A stretch of 64,000 nt of DNA from Bacteroidota bacterium (GCA_029262835.1 JAJCYQ010000050.1:22087-86086); one strand, 5' to 3'. Positions 7,902 to 17,117 are shown, numbered from the stretch's first letter. The notes: a model not told the origin generated them from the letters alone. Numbers and translations: made by a program.

Positions 7902-7980
7902 GATCAGCGATCAGCGATCAGCGATCAGCGATCAGCGATCAGCGATCAGCGATCAGCGATCAGCGATCAGCGATCAGCGA
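7902..7980. repeat. Heptamer array (GATCAGC, about 11 copies)
   Basis: A near-perfect run of GATCAGC from 7902 to 7980. It lies 42 bp upstream of the asnS start codon and 26 bp beyond the stop codon of the AbiEii-like gene, all on the minus strand. Each unit contains GATC, the Dam-type methylation core. Arrays of this kind are prone to slippage and could change asnS promoter spacing or leader length; that is inference. Confidence 0.95.
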
Positions 7981-8006
7981 CGCAAAATACAATACGCTGC
8001 GACACA

Positions 8007-8846
8007 TCAGGCGACCCGCCTGCAAAATTCAAGCACGATCCCGGAAATGTCGGCTCTGAGATCGTCATTATTCGAATCCACTCCGGACAGAAACCTGTCA
8101 ATGGACGCTGGACCAATGCTGTCTATAGAAGCAAAGTCCTCTCTCAGCAGGCCCAACGCATCGGACACTACAGAGTGGTCAGACAGCCGGGAAACCCTCT
8201 CCACAATATCTTCAAGTCCATTCTTCCAATTTTTCAGATTGTAATGCAGATCGTATGCATCCTTCGGCTCCGCTCTGTTACGAAATGCCAGTGCCTTCAG
8301 TATAAGAAATGCACCCGGACCGCAAACCCATATGGGTCGAGATACGCGTTCACCAGATGGCAGAGGACCATCAAGATCGATTGAAATACAGTCCTGAAAT
8401 GCCAGCTCAAGACCGGGCGTGACTACTGCTGCGAAGTCACCTTCCAGATCCTGCAACCCGCCGGGAGCCGTCCCGGAGTCTGAGTATGGTATCAGAAAAT
8501 CTACCGTGAGGCCACTGTCATGTACCCAACGCTGACGGGTCGGATTTCCCTGTGCAGATACGTCATTCGCAAATCCAGCATTCCTCAACCTGCGTGATAT
8601 TTCCTGGTAGCGACTCTTTTGCAGAATGCTGATCCGAAGCCCCACGTCCAGGTCCATGGTACCGACGTGAACGTTATCGGTATCTACACCGGCAGAGTCG
8701 ATCAATAGAGATGGGACGAGCCCACCTACGATCCGCACCTCTGACATCAGATCGTGAAGACGGGTTGCCACGTAGAGACAAAGCCTGCGGAGTGCAGCCG
8801 TCGTCTCCGAGTCATAACCACTTATATATTGGGGTTTGCCCGGCAT
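8007..8846 (-). CDS. AbiEii-like nucleotidyltransferase (type IV toxin)
   Basis: About 279 residues from the ATG at 8846, one base after the stop of the upstream gene. An ATG at 8885 overlapping that gene is less likely. The N-terminal half has a DNA polymerase beta-type nucleotidyltransferase signature: RIVGGLVPSLLI, then TMDLDVGL with paired acidic residues. The middle has a conserved PKDAYDLHY segment that is typical of AbiEii/AbiGii and related minimal nucleotidyltransferases. In the family such toxins nucleotidylate RNA or protein targets and cause growth arrest or phage abortive infection. The target here cannot be told. Coupling to a winged-helix partner supports a toxin-antitoxin pair. 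Confidence 0.75.
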   Translation of the reverse strand: MPGKPQYISGYDSETTAALRRLCLYVATRLHDLMSEVRIVGGLVPSLLIDSAGVDTDNVHVGTMDLDVGLRISILQKSRYQEISRRLRNAGFANDVSAQGNPTRQRWVHDSGLTVDFLIPYSDSGTAPGGLQDLEGDFAAVVTPGLELAFQDCISIDLDGPLPSGERVSRPIWVCGPGAFLILKALAFRNRAEPKDAYDLHYNLKNWKNGLEDIVERVSRLSDHSVVSDALGLLREDFASIDSIGPASIDRFLSGVDSNNDDLRADISGIVLEFCRRVA

Positions 8847-8847
8847 C

Positions 8848-9864
8848 CTACCACTTCTCGGACAGGTAGGAACGCATAACTGCACTGGCCTCAGCTGCCC
8901 GCTCAGGATGTCCCTTCAAGTCAATATAGGTCTGCAACGGACTCGCGAAATAAATACCCTCGTGTCGTTCACGGCTCCAGAAAACGCTTGTATCGCTCGG
9001 CGCGACGACCCACACATTGGCACCCCGTGTTTCGGCCGTAAAACCCAACGTGCCCGCATTGAGAATTGCGACTGGATCGTCTACGTATACCACGGCCAGT
9101 CGAAAGGATGCAAAGGGAGCATAGTGCCAGGCAGACGATAAACCAGAAAAAGCGTAGCTCACGTCCCATTCATTGAGCTTCTGCGCAACAGTCCGTACCA
9201 AATCGGGCCCGCTACCACTGGAATAAACGTGTCCACGCGTAATATTGTGGTCGGTCAGATTGTAGTGTTCGCGCCATTCGTCGGCGAGTAACGCCGCATC
9301 AAGAACCCGGACTGCTCCGCTCTCCAATCTCTCTACGAAACCATGATGTTCGAGTTGATCAACAACTTGACTGACCAGCGCCTTTGATACATCTGCTTTC
9401 TGGACCAGTTCTTTCTGCATATACTCGCGGACAGGAGGCTCCAGCAAAATTCGCACAATCCTGGAGCTTTTGAGCGCGAACGGATTACGAGGACGACCAG
9501 GTCTTTTGTAGAGGTTCGGTTTACCTTCTATCCGGACGTACAGATCGCCATCCCGTATCTCCGTATTTCCAGAGAGATCCAACCAGGAAATGCCAGAGTC
9601 TTTGCATCGAATCCGCGATGCGTCGCTCATGAATGGCACGACGAGTAATGGTACCGACGGACGCTCAAATGAGTCCCGAGCCCGCAGTAAGGTGCCAATA
9701 CCCTTGCTCACAGCAACTGTTGATGCGGACGGTACCCACTCGAGCAGAAACGTCCGTCGTAATACGTTGATAACAGCTGCCATTTGTCGGCTGTCAGCAC
9801 GCACCTCAGCGGCTTCTCCAAATATGTCATTCAGAAGAGTCTTTACTCTCTCGAGCGCCGACAT
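8848..9864 (-). CDS. AbiEi-like winged-helix antitoxin/repressor
   Basis: About 338 residues. The central region (VREYMQKELVQKADVSKALVSQVVDQLEHHGFVERL) is a winged helix-turn-helix with a recognition-helix pattern. A C-terminal domain of the AbiEi antitoxin type follows (YAFSGLSSAWHYAPFASFRLAVVYVDD; then YIDLKGHPERAAEASAVMRSYL). It directly precedes the nucleotidyltransferase gene, the usual antitoxin-toxin order of type IV systems. In the family the antitoxin represses its promoter by binding inverted repeats and antagonises the toxin without stable contact. An in-frame GTG at 9888 is possible, but a promoter at 9903-9931 would leave only about 8 nt of leader, so the ATG at 9864 is preferred. 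Confidence 0.75.
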   Translation of the reverse strand: MSALERVKTLLNDIFGEAAEVRADSRQMAAVINVLRRTFLLEWVPSASTVAVSKGIGTLLRARDSFERPSVPLLVVPFMSDASRIRCKDSGISWLDLSGNTEIRDGDLYVRIEGKPNLYKRPGRPRNPFALKSSRIVRILLEPPVREYMQKELVQKADVSKALVSQVVDQLEHHGFVERLESGAVRVLDAALLADEWREHYNLTDHNITRGHVYSSGSGPDLVRTVAQKLNEWDVSYAFSGLSSAWHYAPFASFRLAVVYVDDPVAILNAGTLGFTAETRGANVWVVAPSDTSVFWSRERHEGIYFASPLQTYIDLKGHPERAAEASAVMRSYLSEKW

Positions 9865-9896
9865 CTCTGTCAGATTGTTGGGATACACAGGACTTC

Positions 9897-9949
9897 GTTC
9901 GCTATATAGGACTGTTTACCACTCTGGTAAACGAACTAATTAAGCGAAC
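9897..9949 (-). promoter_or_regulatory. Promoter with nested palindromic operators for the AbiE-like pair
   Basis: On the minus strand, TTTACC (9931-9926) and TATATA (9908-9903) are 17 bp apart, like a -35/-10 pair. The -35 box lies inside a perfect palindrome GTTTACC-N5-GGTAAAC (9914-9932). A second inverted pair, GTTCGCT (9897-9903) and AGCGAAC (9943-9949), surrounds it. Binding of the winged-helix protein would block the promoter; this is inference. Confidence 0.6.
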
Positions 9950-9971
9950 TCAGGTTCCATTGAGTTGGAGC

Positions 9972-11405
9972 CTATTTGCGAATGACCTGCTGCCAGTTCT
10001 GCTCCTGGATTTCGCCTGTCACGCTCGAATGCAGGAGCTCAAAGCGGCCAAACCCGTCCAGATCGGCGAACACGAACATGGACTGGCCCTCGCCTGGAAT
10101 ATTGTTGTACTCCCAGATCTCATATGGCGACATTCCGCGGTCGAACAGGTGGGGCTCCACGGCCGTCGGCGTCCCGTACTTCAGCAACACCTGCCCACGA
10201 TCGGTTTCCCAGCCCTCGGTAAAGCTCGTTGTGTAGCGGTCGTTTGCGTACTGCACGAGCGCGTAGTAATTCTCCTGGAACTCGTTGACCGGCGTCGACG
10301 GATTCGGGTCGCGCGCCTGCCAGAAATCCATCATGAACCGCCGGCGCTCGTCCAGATCCTGGATGGATCGAAGGCGGCGCCACTCGGAATCGGCGGCAAT
10401 GGCACGGATATGCTCCTGCATGCGGTCCACCTCTTCCTCGTCCATGTGCGCATACTGGCTCGATTCGAAGTCGGTCTCGACCGCCACCGGCTGCTCGACC
10501 TGCACTTCCGGGTTGTAAACAAAAAACTTGCGCGACTGCTCGGTGATGGCCTCGTTGTTTTCGTTGAGCAGCGCAATCCGCAGAAAGTACGACCCGCTCG
10601 GCAGGCTCTTGATGTTGAACGAGCCCACCAGCACATCCGGACTGCGCAGTTCGCGCTCAACGCGCCGCTGGAAGTCGGCCATGGGCTGCGGGATGTTGGC
10701 CTCCGCGATGTAGGTGAAGACCGTGTATTTCCCGGTAGATGCGTCGACCTCATCCAGGCCATACGCTTCTGCGTAGTAGAAAAGGAAATTCAGGCCGCTG
10801 CCAAAAAGCTGGTTGGCATTCGGGCGGATGAGGAGCCCGTTCTTGAAAAATGTGTCGTCCGTGTTCTGACTGGGCGTAATCTGACTGGCCAGCGTAACGT
10901 CCGATACCGAGACCGAACCCGCCTCCATGAAATTCGGCACGAGCACGTCCCGCCGCACCGACATTTCCTGCTCCATTCCGGGCGCACCTGCAGGAATGGT
11001 GGCCTGAAGCTCGTACTCGCCGGGCGCTACGCTCGCGCGCACCTGGTGCACGAAGTGCTGCCCTTCCACGAGCGATGTCGTGTCGGGGACCATGAATGCC
11101 AGCGGCACCTGTTCCGACCATACGGGATCGGTGGGCGTGCCATCCAGCGTCGCCTGCGTGGAGCGGACCAGAGCCAGTGCGATGGGCAACTCCGCCAGGA
11201 ATCCGCCGTCTGCCGCCGTGTAGGTCAGCGTTGCGGCTTCAAACGCCAGGTAAATCTCAAGCAGCGCTTCCTGCTCATCGTACGCGAACGATGCATGATC
11301 TACATCAAGCTGGATGGGCATGGTCTGCGCGCTGGCGCTGCTGCCGACAAGAAGCAGGGCCGCGAGGGCTGCGCTACAAATGTGGAGGATATTCTGGGCT
11401 CGCAT
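9972..11405 (-). CDS. Secreted GWxTD-domain protein
   Basis: 477 residues with a clear signal peptide (ICSAALAALLLVGSSASAQ; cleavage near residue 27). A long beta-rich region follows, then a C-terminal GWxTD domain with the diagnostic pentad GWETD at 398-402 in the context FTEGWETDRGQVLLKYG, and a YEIWEY segment typical of the family. The family is common in Bacteroidota, Acidobacteria and related phyla as a predicted envelope protein without a defined role. It may be transcribed separately from the UbiA-like gene, whose end is 160 bp upstream. Confidence 0.88.
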   Translation of the reverse strand: MRAQNILHICSAALAALLLVGSSASAQTMPIQLDVDHASFAYDEQEALLEIYLAFEAATLTYTAADGGFLAELPIALALVRSTQATLDGTPTDPVWSEQVPLAFMVPDTTSLVEGQHFVHQVRASVAPGEYELQATIPAGAPGMEQEMSVRRDVLVPNFMEAGSVSVSDVTLASQITPSQNTDDTFFKNGLLIRPNANQLFGSGLNFLFYYAEAYGLDEVDASTGKYTVFTYIAEANIPQPMADFQRRVERELRSPDVLVGSFNIKSLPSGSYFLRIALLNENNEAITEQSRKFFVYNPEVQVEQPVAVETDFESSQYAHMDEEEVDRMQEHIRAIAADSEWRRLRSIQDLDERRRFMMDFWQARDPNPSTPVNEFQENYYALVQYANDRYTTSFTEGWETDRGQVLLKYGTPTAVEPHLFDRGMSPYEIWEYNNIPGEGQSMFVFADLDGFGRFELLHSSVTGEIQEQNWQQVIRK

Positions 11406-11564
11406 GGATCCGTACTCGTCAGTGGGTTAACCGGCAATAAACGAAATATATCGCGTGCGCCGCATCAAAAGCGCACCGACCAGTTACTATATACAAATGA
11501 ATGGTCGTTTCGCTCCGCTGTCAGGCGAGACATTGTCGACACATTGTGCGTTCGCGGCCGACTA

Positions 11565-12515
11565 TCAGACGAGGAAGAGAGTAGCCGGGACAACGGGCCA
11601 CATGGCGAGCAGGTCGAGCTCGAAAACACGCCGTCCGTCCAGCCTGGCCCGCGGCCGGACGAGCAGGATCTGTGCGCCCAGCCCCGTCAGATCGAGCGCC
11701 AGCCAGAGGGCGAGGATGCCGGGCAGGGTGCTGCGTACGACGTCGAAAGGAGCGCTCGCCGCAATGGGGCCGACCATTGCAAGCGAAGCCGCCGCCGCCC
11801 CTCCCACCAGCACAGCCGCGCCGCCCGTGGCGACAAGCACACTGTACAGCTTTCTCCGAGACCACGAAGCCGTGAGCCCGGGATTACCCGCATGGATATC
11901 CCCCGCGCGGTCCACGTACTCGGCCGCGAGCACGTTTGGCAGCAGCCAGAGCGTGCGGTAAGCGGCCAGGAGCAGAACGGGCGCCAAGGGGAAGTCGGGC
12001 GCCCAGAACTCGACGGGCGCCTCGTACTCGACGGGCATGTTCGCGCCGTGGATGGACAACGCCGGGAGGATGACGACACCCATTCCCCAGACGGCCGCAA
12101 TGACGGGGCTCCGCGCGCGGCCCAGCACCCGCTTGAGACTCCAGCGAACTGGCAGCGCATACCACAGGCCGAGCGCTCCCGCGACGCCGCCCGCCACAAG
12201 TACCGGCGCGGAGAGTGCGCCCGTCCGTTCAGGAAAACGCGCCAGCTCGAGACCGAGGACGGAAGCGAGAGCGGAAACGAGAACCAGAACGAGAACGAGA
12301 ATGGCGGCGAATACGAAAATGAGAACGGAAACTCCGCGTTCCCCTAAAAAACCAACGCGGGCCATGAAAGGCTCCCCGTCCGAGAGTTGGCCCGGTCGGC
12401 CCTGACCGCTGACCACAACCCGGTCCCGGTTGACCTCGTCCTCTGGCCGGTGTCCAAAACCACGATCTACCATATATACCAGAAATGCTCCAGCGGCACC
12501 AGCCACAAGGAGCAT
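11565..12515 (-). CDS. UbiA-like polytopic membrane protein
   Basis: 316 residues from the ATG at 12515, with about eight hydrophobic helices. A VYMVDR motif near residue 14 followed by an acidic stretch resembles the first Asp-rich region of UbiA-superfamily prenyltransferases in divergent Bacteroidota members. The reading frame continues upstream of 12515 as coherent membrane-protein sequence (GRSLLAGLVAAALLLSSTWI), so the first helix is probably missing from this call. No ATG, GTG or TTG occurs between 12515 and the stop of the upstream gene at 12629; CTG at 12617 is the nearest plausible alternative start. The catalytic role is unproven. The gene is directly downstream of a T9SS protein gene. 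Confidence 0.6.
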   Translation of the reverse strand: MLLVAGAAGAFLVYMVDRGFGHRPEDEVNRDRVVVSGQGRPGQLSDGEPFMARVGFLGERGVSVLIFVFAAILVLVLVLVSALASVLGLELARFPERTGALSAPVLVAGGVAGALGLWYALPVRWSLKRVLGRARSPVIAAVWGMGVVILPALSIHGANMPVEYEAPVEFWAPDFPLAPVLLLAAYRTLWLLPNVLAAEYVDRAGDIHAGNPGLTASWSRRKLYSVLVATGGAAVLVGGAAAASLAMVGPIAASAPFDVVRSTLPGILALWLALDLTGLGAQILLVRPRARLDGRRVFELDLLAMWPVVPATLFLV

Positions 12516-12628
12516 TTCGTTCAGGGGAGCGCCGAGAATCCACGTGCTGGATAGAAGTAGCGCCGCGGCGACAAGGCCCGCGAGCAGACTTCGCCCTATG
12601 GATTCGACGGCGGGCAGTTCACGCGCCG

Positions 12629-14785
12629 CTACTTGAGCAGCGTCATCGTACCTGTTGCCGTCCGCGTGCCCGTCGCGCCACTTGCAATGACCTGATAGAG
12701 GTAGATTCCGGACGACAACTCAGACGCTGATACCTCTACGTGCTGGTCCGTGCCCGCCGGCATGGCACGCGCAGGCACCGTCATCATCGTACGACCCAGC
12801 ATGTCCATGACCCGCACCTCCACGTCTGCCGCTTCCGGCAGGTCGAACTCAATTCGCGTCCGGTCCACAAACGGATTGGGATACGTTCCGCGCAACAGGA
12901 ACTGCCCGGGCACGGACTCATCGAGCTCCGTATCGGTTACGGAGCCTCGCGTGAGCACCGTGCTGGCTACCTGCCCAACATCAATGCTGGCGCCATCGGT
13001 CGATGCCAAAACCCAGTAGACCGTGGCCGCTGCGCCAGGCGTAGGAGCACCGACAACGGCATCCACAAAACCTGCGGCTTCGGCCACCGTGATGCTGACC
13101 AGGTCCGTCGCCAGATCGGTGACGTCATACGCCGCCAGGATTTCTTCAAACTCGTCGTCTGCTCCCGCAAGAAGAAGTAGACGCACGTCGTCGCCATCCG
13201 GATCGGCAGGGTCACCCGTCCAGGTGGCATCGAACAGCGGGGCGCCCGGATCTCCTGTTACATCCTCGCTGAAAGGGGCGGATACGTCGAGCACCGACGG
13301 CGAAGCGTTACCTTCGGCTGCCAACTGCCCCCGCAATTCGCCATCCGACTCTCCTACCGTATGAATGTTGACGAACACATTGCCGGCGCGGTAGGCGTCA
13401 ATGAAATCCTGCGTTGTTACGCCACCGGGCAAATCGCTGTCCAGGTCAAATGTGTTCTGCGCCTCCTCGAACGACCCAGACGCGTTGTCGAGTTCGTTCT
13501 CCTGGAGCACAAGTACGCCAGAGCCCTCCTGACCAAAAGCGCCGATACCGACCTGAGCGAAAAGGATGGACGACGTCAGTCCCTCGTAGGCCCCTGTGAC
13601 AACAAGCGAGTTATCCGATTCCGAGAATCGCGCAACCACCTCACCGAAGCCTGAGACGGCAAGGGCTGTGGGCTGATGAAAACCCAGCAGCTGACCTGAA
13701 TGGGTCTCCACGACCTGCGCCGTGATGGTGAACGGTGCCGCCTGGACAATTTCTGTGCCATCACTTACCGCCACCTGGACGGGAAAGACACCAGCTTCCG
13801 AGGCAGTCCACGAAAAGGCACCCGTCAGCGGATCGACGGATGCCCCCGTCGGACCACTCTGAAGCAGAAACGTGAGCGATGCATTGTCGGGGTCGCTGGC
13901 TGCAAACTGCCCGGTCACTTCACCGCCGACATCTACCGTGACATCCGTCATGCTCTGCGTAAATGCCGGTGGATCGTTGACGGGGCGTATGGTAATGTTC
14001 ACCGTCGCCTGCGTTGCTGCCGAACCGTCGCTGGCCTCGTACGTGAATGTATCCGATGTAGTCTCGGATCCATCATGCGTATACACAAAGGAACCGTCAG
14101 GATCCAGACTGAGCGAACCGCGGGCGGGGCCGCTGAGCACAGCCGCAGTCATGTCATCCCCATCAGGATCGACGTCATTGGCAAGCACGCCCGATTCGAC
14201 CCCTACGGTCAGTGATTCACCTTCATCCACTTCATAAGCGTCGTTTTCGGGCTGAGGGGGACTGAGTACATTCAGTCCACTACTTGGTACATCAGGTTCG
14301 AACGGTACGGGAGGAGCACCTTGGCCGGGAATGGAGACGTTGATCCTCATTTCGTCCAACTGGAGAATAGCTCCACCCTCGGTACCGTTGATACTGATTT
14401 CCAGAAACACCAGTACGCCATCGTCCGTGACGGGATTTGAGGATCCACCAAACGCTGTTACCAGGTTGTTGCCAGCTTCAAAGTTGTTGATGCTCCAGCC
14501 ACAGCCACCGCACACCTTTGGTTCAAGGATGGTTCCAACGGTTGACCTGCCTACGAATGAAAGGTTTGCCGTCGTCGAGACAACCCGAAACGAAAAGGAC
14601 GTAAAGCCGGACTCCGGGATATTGGTGAGCGTGACGGGTACGACGACCACGTCATTCACTTCGCCCTGGATTTCACCGACATCAACCTGTATTTGAGCCT
14701 GTGCACCCTGAACCGGGATAAGACAGGCCAATAACAGACAAAGCAGTATAGCAGGGGAAGACCGGTAACAGAGCGTCATAAGCAC
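12629..14785 (-). CDS. T9SS-exported protein with cohesin-like, cadherin-like and CHRD domains
   Basis: 718 residues. It has a signal peptide (LLCLLLACLIPVQGAQAQ), a cohesin-like beta domain (about 32-175), and cadherin/VCBS-type Ig repeats with Asp-rich calcium-type loops (VLANDVDPDGDD; ASDPDNASLTF). A CHRD domain follows (about 365-490; NVFVNIHTVGESDGELRGQL), then a spacer. The type IX secretion sorting domain is residues 632-718, with TYPNPF, VMDMLGR, GIYLYQV and a terminal K. It is expected to be exported by T9SS and attached to the surface or released. It is a sister of the next gene (14883-17090). Confidence 0.9.
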   Translation of the reverse strand: MLMTLCYRSSPAILLCLLLACLIPVQGAQAQIQVDVGEIQGEVNDVVVVPVTLTNIPESGFTSFSFRVVSTTANLSFVGRSTVGTILEPKVCGGCGWSINNFEAGNNLVTAFGGSSNPVTDDGVLVFLEISINGTEGGAILQLDEMRINVSIPGQGAPPVPFEPDVPSSGLNVLSPPQPENDAYEVDEGESLTVGVESGVLANDVDPDGDDMTAAVLSGPARGSLSLDPDGSFVYTHDGSETTSDTFTYEASDGSAATQATVNITIRPVNDPPAFTQSMTDVTVDVGGEVTGQFAASDPDNASLTFLLQSGPTGASVDPLTGAFSWTASEAGVFPVQVAVSDGTEIVQAAPFTITAQVVETHSGQLLGFHQPTALAVSGFGEVVARFSESDNSLVVTGAYEGLTSSILFAQVGIGAFGQEGSGVLVLQENELDNASGSFEEAQNTFDLDSDLPGGVTTQDFIDAYRAGNVFVNIHTVGESDGELRGQLAAEGNASPSVLDVSAPFSEDVTGDPGAPLFDATWTGDPADPDGDDVRLLLLAGADDEFEEILAAYDVTDLATDLVSITVAEAAGFVDAVVGAPTPGAAATVYWVLASTDGASIDVGQVASTVLTRGSVTDTELDESVPGQFLLRGTYPNPFVDRTRIEFDLPEAADVEVRVMDMLGRTMMTVPARAMPAGTDQHVEVSASELSSGIYLYQVIASGATGTRTATGTMTLLK

Positions 14786-14822
14786 AAAACGGAATGGAGT
14801 ATGTGAACTGTTCAGAAACTAC

Positions 14823-14857
14823 AAAAAAAAGAGGCGCGTGTCATGGACACGCGCCTC
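14823..14857 (-). terminator. Rho-independent terminator
   Basis: Perfect 12-bp stem (GAGGCGCGTGTC / GACACGCGCCTC, 14831-14842 and 14846-14857) with a 3-nt loop, followed on the minus strand by eight T (14830-14823). It lies 26 bp after the stop of the CHRD gene at 14883 and would end its transcript before the next gene. Confidence 0.95.
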
Positions 14858-14882
14858 CTGTAACGATAAACCTGTACTTAAG

Positions 14883-17090
14883 TTACTTGAGTAGCGTCAT
14901 CGTACCCGTCTTGACAGAGGTAGCACTGCGGCCTGTGGCCACGATCCTGTACAGGTAGATTCCAGATGAAAGGTCATTTCCGTTGACAACAATAGACCGT
15001 TCAGCACCGGCGTCGACCGTCTGAGTCGGCACAGAAATAACTTCACGTCCCAACATGTCCATCACCTGCAACCTGACTTCCGAAGTCTCCGGAAGATCAA
15101 ACTGTATGGTAGTCGTTGATGTGAATGGATTAGGATAGTTACCCCGGAGTGAGAAATCGGTTGGAAGTGATCCGTCAGACTCTGTATCCGTAACCGTACC
15201 ACGCGTCAACTCAAGGTCCTTTGCGCTGCCAGCAGTCCACAGGGACCCATCCGTTGAAATGACGCGGTGATGAAGCGTTACCGTTCCACCAACGTCAATG
15301 CTTCCAGGCGATCCACCAGATACTTCGTCAAATACGTCAGCCAGATCACCGGCGCTAACGGAGAAACTGTTGGATGTACCGAGCGACTCAAGACCGATTA
15401 CATCGGTGAAAGCAGCATCTGTGGAGACCTGCCAGATGTAATGGACGGCATCGCCGTTCGAATCTGAAACAGGCAACCAGCTGACCGTAAGGATGTCTTC
15501 GTTCGGATCACCCGTGATAACAACAGCGCTCGGCGCATTGATCGTAGCAGCGCCCGGTGCGCTGTTGTCAGATGACAACAATTGCCCACGTAGCTCTCCG
15601 GCCGGGTAAGCGCTTGAGTGAACGTTTACGTATGTCCCACCATTACGCAGCGCAGATATCTCTGCCTCGGAGGCACCGGACACATCAACAGTCTCGTTAA
15701 ACGTGCCAGATACGGGTGAGAGAGGAAACAGAACACCTCCGTTTTCGCCTACACCGGCAATGTGAATGTGCGACGCCGTAAACGCTCCACCGAGATTCTG
15801 AAAGCTACCACTCAATTCGAGCGTTCCCTGCTCAGCAACGAGTCGCGCGGTCACAAATCCACTGCCTACCGTGGCAGCTGGTGGAACTTCATGGAATCCG
15901 GCGAGATTTGCCGCGAGGAAATCTACTCTGATTACCGTCAGTGATGCAGACGTCTCGGTCGTGTTGACGCCATCGCTCGCCACAACAGTAACTGTGTGGG
16001 TACCGCTGTTACCGTTCGGGTCTAACGTATAGACGCCGGTTCCAGCGTCAATACTGCCAGGTCCCGACGTCAGCGAGAAGGTAACCGGATCCGTGTTGGC
16101 ATCAGTGGCATCATAATCAAACGAGAATACGCCGCTGTCTTCGAGGATTTCTGTGTCGGTCAGCTCTGCCGAGAAAACAGGAGCAAAGTTGAACGGCGTA
16201 ACCGTAAGTGTACCGTTGGTGGCGGCGTACACGGGCGTGCCATCGTTGAATTCGACGTTTGTAAGTGTCAAAGCGCCACTCCCTGCTGCGGATCCAGCGG
16301 TCGCGAGCACCTTCACCAGCACTCCTGCTCCCTCTGCCGCGCCGTCGTTCACGCCAGCACCTGCAACGCGATACGTATCTGCATCCTGATCGTTACCGGC
16401 AACATTGGTGAACTGCGACGAAACACCATCTACGGAAATGCCATCAATAGTCATTAGCGATGGATCGTAGTCCAGGTCAAACGTGAAGGAAATAACACCG
16501 TCTGCCGTCTCGAGCGGATCTTCAAGGACAATGTCGATCTCAAATTCCTGATCCGTTCCAGCAGATACGTCGTTAGCTACAATAAAGCGCGTTGCGATCG
16601 TGAAATCGGACGTGAATGTCCCGGCCGCTGCGGGATTTCCATCATTGAGCTCGAAATCCGTCAGCGTTACCGTACCCGTTGTTCCGTCTGCTCCAGTAAG
16701 TTCGAAGAGCAGATAAACGAGTGTGCCTGAATCCGTGATCTCGGAAGTTCCCTGCCAGGTACCTCCGACACGGTCCAGACCGCCCGGACTTGAATTCACG
16801 AGAAAGCCCGCATCACTCGACAGCGTGCCATCCGTACTGTGACCGACGAAGTTTGCACCTGCATCCGATGCCACGGTGAAACCAAACGCGCGAATACCCG
16901 CTTCATTCTCCACATTGGAGACATTAACAGGAATAGCGACCGTCTCTCCGGGGCGGCCAGCCAAGTCGCCAACGGTAACAGCGACCTGCGCCGTTCCGAT
17001 TTGGGTGCCGACCAGCAGGACCATCAGCAGAGCTGTGATCGTCTGTGTCATTCTTTTTAGAAGCTTATGCATTGGATTGTCGCTCTTCAA
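14883..17090 (-). CDS. T9SS-exported protein with two cohesin-like domains and a CHRD domain
   Basis: 735 residues from the ATG at 17090; an internal ATG at 17072 is also possible. A signal peptide (ITALLMVLLVGTQIGTAQ) is followed by two consecutive cohesin-like modules (about 35-160 and 165-295; the second contains ISFTFDLDYDPSLMTIDGI). Next are a cadherin/Ig-like module, a CHRD domain (LAGFHEVPPAATVGSG...GTYVNVHSSAYPAGELRGQL), a Fn3-like module and the T9SS sorting domain (649-735). It is similar to 12629-14785 in order and C-terminus, so the two are likely tandem duplicates. A strong terminator follows. Confidence 0.9.
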   Translation of the reverse strand: MKSDNPMHKLLKRMTQTITALLMVLLVGTQIGTAQVAVTVGDLAGRPGETVAIPVNVSNVENEAGIRAFGFTVASDAGANFVGHSTDGTLSSDAGFLVNSSPGGLDRVGGTWQGTSEITDSGTLVYLLFELTGADGTTGTVTLTDFELNDGNPAAAGTFTSDFTIATRFIVANDVSAGTDQEFEIDIVLEDPLETADGVISFTFDLDYDPSLMTIDGISVDGVSSQFTNVAGNDQDADTYRVAGAGVNDGAAEGAGVLVKVLATAGSAAGSGALTLTNVEFNDGTPVYAATNGTLTVTPFNFAPVFSAELTDTEILEDSGVFSFDYDATDANTDPVTFSLTSGPGSIDAGTGVYTLDPNGNSGTHTVTVVASDGVNTTETSASLTVIRVDFLAANLAGFHEVPPAATVGSGFVTARLVAEQGTLELSGSFQNLGGAFTASHIHIAGVGENGGVLFPLSPVSGTFNETVDVSGASEAEISALRNGGTYVNVHSSAYPAGELRGQLLSSDNSAPGAATINAPSAVVITGDPNEDILTVSWLPVSDSNGDAVHYIWQVSTDAAFTDVIGLESLGTSNSFSVSAGDLADVFDEVSGGSPGSIDVGGTVTLHHRVISTDGSLWTAGSAKDLELTRGTVTDTESDGSLPTDFSLRGNYPNPFTSTTTIQFDLPETSEVRLQVMDMLGREVISVPTQTVDAGAERSIVVNGNDLSSGIYLYRIVATGRSATSVKTGTMTLLK

Positions 17091-17117
17091 TAGGTGATTT
17101 GCCAGATGAAAGCATTT

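Noticed and set aside
7902..7980. CRISPR-like array
   Set aside because: Units are only 7 bp and directly adjacent with no spacers; it is a simple tandem repeat.
9960..12347. 795-residue frame on the + strand across the GWxTD and UbiA-like genes
   Set aside because: Antisense shadow of two real minus-strand genes; Arg/His/Gly-rich with no domain signal.
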